Shown: piece by piece, positions 53,199-61,508 of the stretch
Layout of the letters: the number at the start of each line of letters is the position of its first letter
How positions within the stretch are numbered: position 1 is the first letter of the stretch
Source: Nocardia albiluteola
GTDB taxonomy: Bacteria > Actinomycetota > Actinomycetes > Mycobacteriales > Mycobacteriaceae
Assembly: GCF_018860155.1 (NCBI RefSeq)
Contig: NZ_JAHKNI010000009.1
Location: 366,889 to 430,888, forward strand
DNA length: 64,000 bases
Direction of reading: 5' to 3'
Program-made: the position numbers and the translations under genes
The notes under the pieces: model-generated
Database searches by the model: none
Told to the model about the DNA's origin: nothing
Seen by the model: the letters and a program-made list of their open reading frames with translations, nothing else

Positions 53199-53666
53199 AT
53201 GACCCGTTTCGCGCTGTACGAGAACGAAGTTGCGGCCAAGTACAACAAGCGCCTGGTGACCGCCGCGCGCGTTATCGACGAGTCCGCGCTGCCCAAGGCC
53301 ACGCAGGAGCTGGTGAAGATTCGTGCCGCGCAGATCAACAACTGCGGGATGTGCCTGGACATGCACACCAAGGACGCCGCGCACGCCGGTGAGACCGCGG
53401 TGCGGCTGGCCATGGTCGCTGCCTGGCGCGAATCGAAGGTGTTCACCCCGGCCGAGCGGGCCGCCCTGGCATTGACCGAGGAGGGCACTCGCCTGGCGGA
53501 CAACGGCCGCGCGATCTCCGAGGACACCTGGGCCGAGGTTCGCGACAGCTACGACGACGACCAGATCGGCGCGCTGATCTCGCTGATCGCGACGATCAAC
53601 GCCTGGAACCGGCTGAACGTCATCTCGGGCCAGATCGGCGGGGAGTACGTGCCCGGCCAGTGGTGA
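53199..53666 (+). CDS. AhpD-like / carboxymuconolactone decarboxylase-family protein
   Basis: 155 aa from ATG 53199. The signature NNCGMCLDMHTKDAAHAG has the CxxC-x(3)-H pattern of the AhpD group, which favours a peroxidase-type redox role over true carboxymuconolactone decarboxylation. It is divergent from the VOC-ubiX-ubiD operon across a 253-bp gap in which no clear operator was found. Co-regulation with that operon is inference. Confidence 0.85.
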   Translation: MTRFALYENEVAAKYNKRLVTAARVIDESALPKATQELVKIRAAQINNCGMCLDMHTKDAAHAGETAVRLAMVAAWRESKVFTPAERAALALTEEGTRLADNGRAISEDTWAEVRDSYDDDQIGALISLIATINAWNRLNVISGQIGGEYVPGQW

Positions 53667-53710
53667 CCCCGGTACGCCATCCCGGGAATGCCGGGCGTCT
53701 CTTCTTGCCT

Positions 53711-53736
53711 TGACCTCAACGTCAACCTTTAGCGTC
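53711..53736 (+). promoter_or_regulatory. MerR-type promoter before the MerR-thioredoxin pair
   Basis: TTGACCTCAACGTCAA (53711-53726) contains TTGAC/GTCAA inverted arms and doubles as a -35 hexamer. TAGCGT (53731-53736) could be the -10. The spacing is unusual for sigma-70 promoters, as expected when a MerR protein realigns them, but the exact elements are not certain. Confidence 0.45.
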
Positions 53737-53785
53737 GAATCCGGATCCGCAGCGCACCCGCGGGCGGGCCGAGGAGAGGACCGGA

Positions 53786-54253
53786 ATGCGGATCGGAGAG
53801 CTTGCCGAACTGGCGTCGACGACCCCGCGCGCCCTGCGCTACTACGAGTCGCGGGGTCTGCTGACCGCGCGCCGGGACAGTAGCGGGTACCGCAGCTACG
53901 ACGAGGCCGACCTGGCGATTCTGCGTCAGATCCGCACCCTGCAGGACTGCGGATTCGACCTGGAGGAGATCCGTCCGTTCGTGGACTGTCTGCGGGCCGG
54001 ACATCCGAGCGGGGACTCGTGCCCCTCCTCGGCGGAGGTCTACCGGCACAAGCTCGGCGAGCTCGACGAGCTGATCGGACAGTTGCAGGGTGTCCGGAAC
54101 TGGATTCTCGGCCGGCTCGAGGATGCCGCGGACCGGGCGGCGCCGTCCGCGCCGGACCGGTCGCCGCGGTGCGAGTTCACCACCCCCGCTACGCGGATCC
54201 AGGTCCACGGCCGCAATCCCGCGGCCGCGTCGAACAAGGGAGATCCCCAGTGA
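53786..54253 (+). CDS. MerR-family transcriptional regulator
   Basis: 155 aa from ATG 53786 with GAGGAGAGG upstream. MRIGELAELASTTPRALRYYESRGLL is the MerR DNA-binding helix pair and SSGYRSYDEADL the wing. A coiled-coil dimer helix follows. Cys occur at DCGF, VDCLR, DSCP and PRCEF, but not in the SoxR [2Fe-2S] spacing. The stop overlaps the start of the thioredoxin gene (GTGA), so both are translated together. It may sense thiol or oxidative stress, by inference. Confidence 0.88.
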   Translation: MRIGELAELASTTPRALRYYESRGLLTARRDSSGYRSYDEADLAILRQIRTLQDCGFDLEEIRPFVDCLRAGHPSGDSCPSSAEVYRHKLGELDELIGQLQGVRNWILGRLEDAADRAAPSAPDRSPRCEFTTPATRIQVHGRNPAAASNKGDPQ

Positions 54254-54594
54254 CACACACTGTTTCGCCGACCACCGTCACCACGGTCACCGACGCGACC
54301 TTCGCCGCCGCGGTGCTCGAATCGCCGCTGCCGGTGCTGGTCGATTTCACCGCCCACTGGTGCCCGCCCTGCCGCATGATCGCCCCGGTGCTCGCCGAGA
54401 TCGCCGCGGAGCACGCCGATCACCTGGCCGTAGTCCAGCTCGACGTCGACGAGAACCCGACCACCAGCGCGGCCTACGGCGTGCTCTCCATGCCCACACT
54501 GGTGCTTTTCCGCGACGGTAAACCGGTCCGCACCCTCGTCGGTGCAAGGCCCAAGCGTCGTTTGCTCAGCGAGCTCGCCGATATCCTGCCCTGA
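54250..54594 (+). CDS. thioredoxin
   Basis: 114 aa from GTG 54250. The active site is FTAHWCPPCRMIAPVL, with Pro in place of the Gly of classic WCGPC, which usually shifts the redox potential. The cis-Pro is in VLSMPTLVLFRDG. There is no signal peptide, so it acts in the cytoplasm. It is translationally coupled to the MerR regulator, which argues for an inducible stress-specific thioredoxin. Confidence 0.92.
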   Translation: MTHTVSPTTVTTVTDATFAAAVLESPLPVLVDFTAHWCPPCRMIAPVLAEIAAEHADHLAVVQLDVDENPTTSAAYGVLSMPTLVLFRDGKPVRTLVGARPKRRLLSELADILP

Positions 54595-54754
54595 GCGGCT
54601 ACGTCGACGGCGACACCGGGCGACAGCTGATTTCGTCAGCACGGTCGTAACTCGCCGGGAACGGGCCCACTCTGAGTGAGCTGTCAACCGGCGGCCCGAC
54701 GAGCAGGTCGAGTGGCAAGTAACGGCACGCTGAAGTTCCGGCGAGGTGGGACAG

Positions 54755-55741
54755 TTACTCGCGGCTGGACTGCTCACGCAGGCGGGCAAGGGTTTTCGCG
54801 AGGATGCGCGACACATGCATCTGCGAGATGCCCATGCGCTGGGCGATTTGCGTCTGGGTCATGGATTCGAAGAAGCGCATGGTCAGGATGCGGCGCTCGC
54901 GCTCGGGCAGCCCGGCCAGCAGGGGACGGATCGCCACGTACTCCTCGACCCGGTCGAACTGGGACTCCTCTTCGCCGAGGGTGTCCAGCAGCGAGGCCTC
55001 GGTATCGCGGCCCACGGAGACCGCATCGATCGAACTGGGCTGGTATGCGTTGCCCGCGATGACCGCCTGGGTCACCTCGTCGGGATCGATCTCGAGTTCG
55101 GCGGCGATCTCCTTGGCGGTGGGGGAGCGGCCCAGCGACTGCGACAGCGCGTCGATCGCGGAGCCGATCCGCAGGTGAGTTTCCTTGACGCGCCGGGGAA
55201 CTCGCATCGCCCACGTGTTGTCGCGGAAGTAGCGCCGCACCTCGCCCATGATCGTGGGCACCGCGAAGGACAGGAAATTCGAGCCGCGGGAGATGTCGAA
55301 CCGGTCGACCGCGTGGACCAGTCCGACGCGCGCGACCTGGGTGAGATCGTCGAAGGGCTCGCCTCGCCCGCTGAATTTGCGGGCGATGTGATCGGCCAGG
55401 GGAATGCAGCGGCTGATCAGCTGGGTGCGTAGCTCGCCGTGCCGGGCGCTGCCCGCCTCGGTCGCGGCCAGCCGCTCGAAAAGGATTGCGACATCGTCGT
55501 ATCCGGAGACGGACTCGGTCACCTCCGCGACCTCGTCGGCGGCCACCTCGTCCTCTGGCGTCTCCTCGGTCTCGTCGACCTCGTCGCGGCGGGTCTCGCC
55601 GTCGGCCTCGGCCTTCCGGTCGGCGGGACCCGTCGCGCCGTCCTCGCCACCCGGATTTATCCCGGGTGCCGGGTGCGGGGTCTGCGCGTCGTTTGCGGGG
55701 AGAGCGTCATCGGATTCGAACACGGTGTCCTCGTCGGCCAC
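54755..55741 (-). CDS. sigF: SigF/SigB-type stress sigma factor
   Basis: 328 aa from GTG 55741. Residues 1-80 are an acidic, disordered extension not usual for the family. Region 2 follows (RCIPLADHIARKFSGRGEPF; FDDLTQVARVGLVHAVDRFD; SFAVPTIMGEVRRYFRD), then region 3 (LGRSPTAKEIAAELEI) and region 4 (LPERERRILTMRFFESMTQT ... MGISQMHVSRIL). It directly follows the anti-sigma gene with stop and start adjacent, as in mycobacterial rsbW-sigF. It should control general stress genes. Confidence 0.9.
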   Translation of the reverse strand: MADEDTVFESDDALPANDAQTPHPAPGINPGGEDGATGPADRKAEADGETRRDEVDETEETPEDEVAADEVAEVTESVSGYDDVAILFERLAATEAGSARHGELRTQLISRCIPLADHIARKFSGRGEPFDDLTQVARVGLVHAVDRFDISRGSNFLSFAVPTIMGEVRRYFRDNTWAMRVPRRVKETHLRIGSAIDALSQSLGRSPTAKEIAAELEIDPDEVTQAVIAGNAYQPSSIDAVSVGRDTEASLLDTLGEEESQFDRVEEYVAIRPLLAGLPERERRILTMRFFESMTQTQIAQRMGISQMHVSRILAKTLARLREQSSRE

Positions 55742-56164
55742 TTATGCCTTCCCCCGGGCCCGGCGGAACTCCACGATCGTCGGGTAACCGGAGGCGGCCT
55801 CGTCGTGGTCCTCCTGGGTGGCATCGACCTCATCGGTGAGGGTGCGCAGCACATGCCAGCCGAAACTGCGCTGATCGGGCAGACCGGGCGCGGCGGCGAC
55901 ACCGCTCACGCGCACCAGGAGATCCTTGTCGCCCACGGTGAACCGGCACCGCAGCGTGCTGCCGGGGGCCGCCACAGCGATGAGCGTCGAGCACGCCTCG
56001 TCGACCGCAAGCCGGATGTCCGCCACCTCGTCGAGGGTGAAATCGCTGAGGAGAACGAGGGTTTCGGCGAGCCCGCGCACGATCGGGAGCTGCGACACGG
56101 TGGCCGCCACACCGATCTCCACCGGGGTGCCGCGCAGTCCCTGTTCCGCCGAAATGTTGATCAC
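55742..56164 (-). CDS. rsbW: RsbW/UsfX-type anti-sigma factor (serine-protein kinase fold)
   Basis: 140 aa from GTG 56164; an ATG at 56197 adds 11 residues, and neither has a strong ribosome site. The GHKL ATPase fold is visible in the N-box, DIRLAVDEACSTLIAVA. The Gly-rich ATP lid is weak (FGWHVLRTLTDEV), as in other actinobacterial SigF antagonists. Its TAA is immediately followed by the sigF GTG. No RsbV-type anti-anti-sigma gene is adjacent. Confidence 0.83.
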   Translation of the reverse strand: MINISAEQGLRGTPVEIGVAATVSQLPIVRGLAETLVLLSDFTLDEVADIRLAVDEACSTLIAVAAPGSTLRCRFTVGDKDLLVRVSGVAAAPGLPDQRSFGWHVLRTLTDEVDATQEDHDEAASGYPTIVEFRRARGKA

Positions 56165-56381
56165 GCTGTGAAGGCTACCCAAATAATCGCGCCGCAATCG
56201 AATCCGTGCCCAAATTGCGGCGCGGACCTGCCGGTGCGGTCTGGGGGCCCGCCCGCGGAACGCGCACGTCGGCCGCGGTGTCCCGACGCAATCCGTTGCG
56301 GTTCAGCCGGATCGATCCGGCCCCGCATCGGGCCCGGACGGCGTGCCCGGACCGTGATGCGGTGCCGCTACACTTCGCGCT

Positions 56382-57095
56382 GTGTCCGCGTCCTCTGATT
56401 CCAGCGCCGAGCCGTACTTCCGCCGTCCGGCACCGATGATCGCGCCGTCGATCCTGTCCGCCGATTTCGCCAATCTCGCCGCGGAGGTGCGGGCGATCGA
56501 GGGCGCGGACTGGGTCCACGTCGATGTGATGGACAACCATTTCGTCCCGAATCTCACCCTCGGCATGCCGGTGGTCGAGAGCCTGCTGAAGGCGACGGAC
56601 ATCCCGCTCGACTGCCACCTCATGATCACCGATCCGGGCCGCTGGGCCCCGCCCTACGCGGAGGCCGGCGCCTACAACGTCACCTTCCACGCCGAGGCCA
56701 CCGACGATCCGGTCGCGGTCGCCCGCGACATCCGCGCTGCGGGTGGCCGCGCGGGCCTGGCGATCAAGCCGAACACGCCCATCGAGCCGTATCTGCAGAT
56801 GCTGGCCCATTTCGACACGCTGCTCGTGATGAGCGTGGAGCCGGGATTCGGCGGGCAGTCGTTCATCGCGCACGTGCTGGAGAAGGCGCGCGCGGTCCGC
56901 CGGCTCGTGGACGCCGGCGAGCTGAACCTCGTCGTGGAGATCGACGGCGGCATCAACATGGACACCATCGAGCAGGCCGCCGAGGCGGGCGTGGACTGCT
57001 TCGTCGCCGGATCCGCTGTCTACGGGACCGCGGACCCGGCCGCGACGATCGAGATCCTGCGCAAGCGCGCTAGCTCCGTTGTCGTGCCCCGCTGA
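56382..57095 (+). CDS. rpe: ribulose-phosphate 3-epimerase
   Basis: 237 aa from GTG 56382. It interconverts ribulose-5-phosphate and xylulose-5-phosphate. IAPSILSADFANLAAEV, VHVDVMDNHFVPNLTLG, LDCHLMITDP, MSVEPGFGGQSF and VEIDGGINMDTI are all family signatures, with the metal His and catalytic Asp residues present. The first 18 residues are an extension. Core order with fmt and rsmB is broken here by about 14 kb of other genes. Confidence 0.95.
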   Translation: MSASSDSSAEPYFRRPAPMIAPSILSADFANLAAEVRAIEGADWVHVDVMDNHFVPNLTLGMPVVESLLKATDIPLDCHLMITDPGRWAPPYAEAGAYNVTFHAEATDDPVAVARDIRAAGGRAGLAIKPNTPIEPYLQMLAHFDTLLVMSVEPGFGGQSFIAHVLEKARAVRRLVDAGELNLVVEIDGGINMDTIEQAAEAGVDCFVAGSAVYGTADPAATIEILRKRASSVVVPR

Positions 57096-57534
57096 CGCGG
57101 GTGGCCTCGATCACCGCCTCCAGCGGCGGGACGGCATCGGCGGTTTCCGGCGCCTGAACCCAGGTGCGGTATCCGGTGCGCTCGTCGTCCGCCGAGGGCA
57201 GCACCACCTGGCTGCCGGCGCAGGCGACGGTCGCGTACAGCCGGAACAGCTCCGCCGAGATCGCCGTACTAAGGAAACCCGGCCGGGCCGGGCCGGTGAT
57301 GAAGGTCCATCGCCGCGCGCGGGGATGGTGGACGACAGGCCCGGCGAGCCCGGCCTGCCGCAGCCGCTGGTGGACGCGTTCGCCGAGGTCGGCGGGCATA
57401 ATGATCGCGCCGTAGCGCTGGCCGATATCGAGCAGGATGTGACGTGACGCCGGATCTATCGTTGCTGGCAGATGAAATTCGTGGCGATATTGAACGCAGC
57501 GAACTTCGAGTGTCGAATCGAGAAGCGTGGTCAC
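57070..57534 (-). CDS. hypothetical protein
   Basis: 154 aa from GTG 57534 (longer in-frame starts exist up to 57729 but their codon use is poor). Contains GERVHQRLRQAGLAGPVVHH and PRARRWTFITGPARPGF, a His-Pro-Arg-x-Arg-Trp-Thr-Phe pattern I associate with uncharacterised Nocardia and Streptomyces proteins, some related to primase-polymerase N-terminal regions; I cannot confirm this. The end overlaps rpe by 26 bases, convergent. It occupies the place where ribG/ribD is found in mycobacteria. Confidence 0.5.
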   Translation of the reverse strand: MTTLLDSTLEVRCVQYRHEFHLPATIDPASRHILLDIGQRYGAIIMPADLGERVHQRLRQAGLAGPVVHHPRARRWTFITGPARPGFLSTAISAELFRLYATVACAGSQVVLPSADDERTGYRTWVQAPETADAVPPLEAVIEATRVSGARQRS

Positions 57535-58155
57535 GCCGCACCCCCTATCCGTATTGTTGTTCAACCTGGATCCGACCCGTGCGGGCCTCAACCTTCCGTC
57601 GGTTTGACTGTCCTGCGATTGCCGCGCCGCCGGGTGCGGCGACGTGTTGGAACGGTTCCGCTCTGAACTGCCTTGCGAGAGGTTGAATCCGGGGAGAAGT
57701 TGACCTCCGAGGATCAAACTGCATAACAATATTGCTTCCGATCGGTCCGCGACGCAAGCGTAATGTGTGAGCGCGTCGTAGGTGGGTAATACGTCATGTT
57801 GGGCCGTTTGCGCCTCGGTGAAATTCTTTTCCTGGGCTCGCGAAATTCGGACATAAATCGGTGCTTCTGGGTCTATCGGCGTTATAACCGCGATGCATCG
57901 CCGTTCTGTCTCGGAATTACGGAGGCGTATTCAACGGCCGGGGGCCGGTTCGAGTCGTGACGTCCGCGTCTGTCCGAATTCGCCGGAGCCGCGGTATCGA
58001 AACGGGCGCGGAAACTCCGGCCCACTGCTGAGCAAGACTGCCCGCCATCGCGTTCCGGCCGCCTCGTTAGGCTGAGGGCACCGGTCCGGCGGGAATATCA
58101 CCCGCGGTCCGGGCCGTTGGCGCAGACGAGCACCGGATGAGAAGGAGAAGCGGGC
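57535..58155. other. A/T-richer intergenic region before ribE
   Basis: No gene is supported in this 621-bp stretch. Its composition is clearly less GC-rich than the surroundings, with short A/T palindromes (CAATATTG near 57728). I looked for an FMN riboswitch (GGGCAGGGTG-type core) and did not find one. A small hairpin (CCGGTCC ... GGTCCGG) lies around 58080-58115, close to ribE. Confidence 0.35.
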
Positions 58156-58776
58156 ATGTTCACAGGCATCGTGGAGGAACTGGGCGAGATCGTTGCGGCC
58201 GAACCGCTGGCCGACGCGGCCCGGCTCACCATCCGCGGCAAGCTCGTGACCTCCGATGCCCGCCACGGTGATTCGATCGCCGTGAACGGCGTCTGCCTGA
58301 CCGTCGTCGACGTCGTGGACGGCGACTGCTTCACCACAGACGTGATGGGCGAGACGCTCAACCGGTCCAGCATCGGCAAGCTCGATCTTGGCGCGCGGGT
58401 GAATCTGGAACGCGCCGCCGCGGTCGACAGCCGGCTGGGCGGGCACATCGTGCAGGGCCACGTCGACGGCACCGGCACCATCGTCTCGCGCGATCCGCAG
58501 GAGAACTGGGAGGTCGTGCGTGTCTCGGTGCCCGAGGGGCTGGCCCGGTACGTCGTGGAGAAGGGGTCGATCACCATCGACGGCATCTCACTGACCGTCT
58601 CGGGCGTCGGGGTGGACGACGCGGGCGAGCCGGGCCATCGCGACTGGCTCGAGGTATCGCTGATCCCCACCACCCGCCAGCTCACCACCCTGGGCGCCGC
58701 CCCGGTCGGCACCACGGTGAATCTCGAGGTCGACATCATCGCCAAGTACGTCGAGCGGTTGATGCAGCGCGGATAG
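58156..58776 (+). CDS. ribE: riboflavin synthase, alpha chain
   Basis: 206 aa from ATG 58156 behind GAGAAGGAGAAG. It converts two lumazine molecules to riboflavin. The family's internal duplication is clear: MFTGIVEELGEI with DSIAVNGVCLTVVD in the first half, and GGHIVQGHVDGTG with GSITIDGISLTVSGV in the second. Length is normal. It is the first of the riboflavin run ribE-ribBA-ribH. Confidence 0.95.
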   Translation: MFTGIVEELGEIVAAEPLADAARLTIRGKLVTSDARHGDSIAVNGVCLTVVDVVDGDCFTTDVMGETLNRSSIGKLDLGARVNLERAAAVDSRLGGHIVQGHVDGTGTIVSRDPQENWEVVRVSVPEGLARYVVEKGSITIDGISLTVSGVGVDDAGEPGHRDWLEVSLIPTTRQLTTLGAAPVGTTVNLEVDIIAKYVERLMQRG

Positions 58777-58852
58777 ATCGGGCGGCGCAGGGCAGGCGGG
58801 GCTCACACCGTATGTTTAGTGGGCAGCTATTTCGAGACGGAGCACAGCAGAC

Positions 58853-60103
58853 GTGACCAGGTTCGACACCATCGAGCGCGCAGTCGCCGACATCGCCGAC
58901 GGTAAGGCGGTTGTCGTCGTCGACGACGAAGGCCGAGAGAACGAGGGCGACCTCATCTTCGCCGCAGAGAAGGCCACCCCCGAGCTGGTGGCCTTCATGA
59001 TTCGCTATACCTCGGGCTACATCTGCGTGCCGCTGACCGGCCCCGACTGCGATCGCCTCGGCCTGCCGCCGATGTACGCGATCAACCAGGACAAGCACGG
59101 AACGGCCTACACGGTCTCGGTCGATGCGCGCGAGGGCGTCACTACCGGCATTTCCGCCGCCGACCGCGCCACCACCATGCGCCTGCTCGCGGATCCCGCC
59201 GCGACCACCGACAAGTTCAACCGCCCCGGGCATGTGGTTCCGCTGCGCGCCAAGGACGGCGGCGTGCTGCGCCGTCCCGGCCACACCGAGGCCGCGGTGG
59301 ATCTGGCGCGCATGGCGGGGCTGAGCCCGGCCGGCGTGATCTGCGAGATCGTCAGCCAGAAGAACGAGGGCGACATGGCCCGCACCGAGGAGCTGCGGGT
59401 CTTCGCCGACGAGCACAAGCTGGCGCTGATCTCCATCGCCGACATGATCTCCTGGCGGCGCAAGCACGAGAAGCAGGTGGAGCGGATCGCGGAGGCCCGG
59501 ATCCCCACGCCGTACGGCGAGTTCAAGGCCGTCGGCTACAAGAGCATCTATGACGATGTCGAGCACGTCGCGCTGGTGTACGGCGATCTGGGTGTCGACG
59601 ACGGCGAAGACGTCCTGGTCCGAGTGCATTCCGAATGCCTGACCGGCGACGTGTTCGGCTCGCTGCGCTGCGACTGCGGCCCGCAGCTGCACGCGGCCAT
59701 GGAGATGGTGGCCGCCGAGGGCCGCGGCGTGGTGTTGTACATGCGCGGGCACGAGGGCCGCGGCATCGGCCTGCTGCACAAGCTGCAGGCCTATCAGCTG
59801 CAGGACAGCGGCCACGACACCGTCGATGCCAATATCGAGCTCGGCCTGCCCGCCGATGCCCGCGACTACGGCACCGGCGCGCAGATCCTGGTCGATCTCG
59901 GCATCTCCTCGATGCGGCTGCTGACCAACAATCCGGCCAAGCGGGTGGGCCTGGACGGGTACGGCCTGAGCATCACCGAGCGGGTGCCGATGCCGGTGCG
60001 CGCCAATGCCGAGAACCTGCGCTACCTGCGTACCAAGCGCGACCGCATGGGACACGATCTGGTCGGCCTGGACGACCTGGACCTGGGCGAGACGGCGCAC
60101 TAG
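58853..60103 (+). CDS. ribBA: bifunctional DHBP synthase / GTP cyclohydrolase II
   Basis: 416 aa from GTG 58853. Residues 1-200 are 3,4-dihydroxy-2-butanone-4-phosphate synthase (VVVDDEGRENEGDLIFAAEK; RPGHTEAAVDLARMAGL). Residues 205-416 are GTP cyclohydrolase II with the zinc Cys triad in SECLTGDVFGSLRCDCGPQL and catalytic YMRGHEGRGIGL. Both early branches of riboflavin synthesis are therefore fused, as in mycobacterial RibA2. Confidence 0.96.
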   Translation: MTRFDTIERAVADIADGKAVVVVDDEGRENEGDLIFAAEKATPELVAFMIRYTSGYICVPLTGPDCDRLGLPPMYAINQDKHGTAYTVSVDAREGVTTGISAADRATTMRLLADPAATTDKFNRPGHVVPLRAKDGGVLRRPGHTEAAVDLARMAGLSPAGVICEIVSQKNEGDMARTEELRVFADEHKLALISIADMISWRRKHEKQVERIAEARIPTPYGEFKAVGYKSIYDDVEHVALVYGDLGVDDGEDVLVRVHSECLTGDVFGSLRCDCGPQLHAAMEMVAAEGRGVVLYMRGHEGRGIGLLHKLQAYQLQDSGHDTVDANIELGLPADARDYGTGAQILVDLGISSMRLLTNNPAKRVGLDGYGLSITERVPMPVRANAENLRYLRTKRDRMGHDLVGLDDLDLGETAH

Positions 60104-60164
60104 CGGCAAACGGCCGTGCCGCGGGGCGCGGCGGGAAACTACACGGAGAGGCGGATTCAGCGCA

Positions 60165-60243
60165 TGAGCGAGCTTGCGAGCGAATCATCGACACAGCGTG
60201 CACCGCGCACGACGGAGCCGAGCGTCAGCGAGGCGCAGTCGTG
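60165..60243 (+). repeat. intercistronic repeat, copy B (ribBA-ribH)
   Basis: This 79-bp segment aligns with 15265-15346 before pyrB. It contains GAGCGAGCTTGCGAGCGAAT and ends AGCGAGGCGCAGTCGTG, where the last GTG is the ribH start. Left half is the more variable part. From memory, near-identical strings are frequent in Nocardia and related genomes; this could not be checked. Confidence 0.65.
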
Positions 60244-60720
60244 AGTGGCACCGGGGTACCGGACTTCGAACTCGATGATGCGAAGGACCTGCGCATCGGC
60301 ATCGTCGCCTCGCGGTGGCACACCACGATCTGCGACACCCTGCTGGCCAATGCCGAGCGGACCGCGCGCGACGCGGGCGTGCGGGAGGTCACCCTCGTGC
60401 GCTGCGCCGGGGCGATGGAGCTGCCGGTGGTCGCGCAGGCGCTGGCTCGCACGCACGACGCGGTGGTCGCGCTCGGCGTCGTGATCCGCGGTGAGACACC
60501 GCATTTCGAGTACGTCTGCGATGCGGTGACCGCCGGGCTGACCCGGGTCTCGCTCGACGAGGGCACGCCGGTCACCAACGGCGTGCTGACCGTGAACACC
60601 GAGGCGCAGGCCCTGGACCGGGCCGGGCTGCCCGATTCGGCGGAGAACAAGGGCGAGCAGGCGGCCGCGGCGGCCCTGGATGCGGCGCTGACCCTGCGGG
60701 CGCTGCGGCAGGCTGTCTGA
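60241..60720 (+). CDS. ribH: 6,7-dimethyl-8-ribityllumazine synthase
   Basis: 159 aa from GTG 60241, the last three bases of the intercistronic repeat. It condenses DHBP with the ribityl pyrimidine to lumazine. IGIVASRWHTTICDTLL is the N-terminal substrate region, VRCAGAMELPVVAQAL the phosphate loop and VVALGVVIRGETPHFEYV the active-site strand; NGVLTVNTEAQALDR follows. Length is typical of the icosahedral/pentameric enzyme. Confidence 0.95.
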   Translation: MSGTGVPDFELDDAKDLRIGIVASRWHTTICDTLLANAERTARDAGVREVTLVRCAGAMELPVVAQALARTHDAVVALGVVIRGETPHFEYVCDAVTAGLTRVSLDEGTPVTNGVLTVNTEAQALDRAGLPDSAENKGEQAAAAALDAALTLRALRQAV

Positions 60721-60724
60721 ACCG

Positions 60725-61210
60725 GTGGTGACTGTTCGAATGTCGAAACGCGAATCGCAGGACACCGCATGGGATCTGGAGGTGCGCCCGCATCGAGCGG
60801 TGCGCAACTCCCGCATTATCGCCGCGGTGATCGCGATCCTGTTCATTGCGGCGGGGGTGCTGTCGGGGGACAACTCCACCGGGGTCAATTTCCGTGGCGC
60901 CGATCAGGCGGCGGTCATCGTGTTCGGGCTGTTGCTGGCCGGTGCGGTGCTGTTGCTGACCCGTCCGCGGGTCCGGGTGGGGGAGCAGGGCGTGGTCGTG
61001 CGAAATATCCTGGGCGACACCGAGTTCCAATGGAAAGATATTCGCGGCATCGCGATCCCGGACAAGAAGGCCTGGGCCAGGCTGGAATTGGTCGGTGACG
61101 AGTACGTGCCGATGCTGGCCATCCGGATGAACGACGGCGATCGCGCCGCGAAGGCGATGGATCGCTTCCGTGAGCTCGGCGCGAAATATACCGCCGCGCA
61201 GGATAACTGA
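60725..61210 (+). CDS. PH-domain membrane protein (Rv1417-like)
   Basis: 161 aa from GTG 60725; GTG 60728 and ATG 60740 are alternatives. Two membrane segments (IIAAVIAILFIAAGVLSG and AAVIVFGLLLAGAVLLLT) precede a bacterial PH domain (RVRVGEQGVVVRNILGDTEFQWKDIRGIAIPD). The same kind of protein follows ribH in mycobacteria. Its function is unknown; it is probably co-transcribed with ribH, starting 5 bases after its stop. Confidence 0.85.
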   Translation: MVTVRMSKRESQDTAWDLEVRPHRAVRNSRIIAAVIAILFIAAGVLSGDNSTGVNFRGADQAAVIVFGLLLAGAVLLLTRPRVRVGEQGVVVRNILGDTEFQWKDIRGIAIPDKKAWARLELVGDEYVPMLAIRMNDGDRAAKAMDRFRELGAKYTAAQDN

Positions 61211-61462
61211 TACTCCGGACATCGGTATCCGTCCGGTGAACTCCGGGTTGGCCGATCCGCTGGACCGTCTGTGTCAACGCGGGCTTGCGGCTGTGGCGTG
61301 TGTATGTCCTAGTGCCGCAGGGTATTTCGGGTGCCGGGGCGGTGGCCTCCGGCGCGGCGAGTCGGGCGCCGGGGTGTCGTCCCGGAGCCCCCTTGGTAAA
61401 CACAAGGTTTCATCCTCCCCCTATTGGCGGCAGTGATCGCGCGCGGGTGGCGCTCGATCGGG

Positions 61463-61508
61463 TAGCTTCGGCCTTCGACAAAACCACAGCGAAGGATTGA
61501 ACCGCCAC
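61463..61508 (+). promoter_or_regulatory. -10 element and leader of the first ansP copy
   Basis: TAGCTT (61463-61468) fits TANNNT. The next 40 bases, up to the ATG at 61509, are almost identical to those before the second permease copy. The gap 61211-61462 before it holds a short CCGGAC/GTCCGG hairpin (61215-61236), which may end the ribH-PH transcript, and nothing else recognisable. Confidence 0.45.

Noticed and set aside
57535..58155. Possible FMN riboswitch before ribE
   Set aside because: The conserved GGGCAGGGTG and GGCGGT elements are absent.
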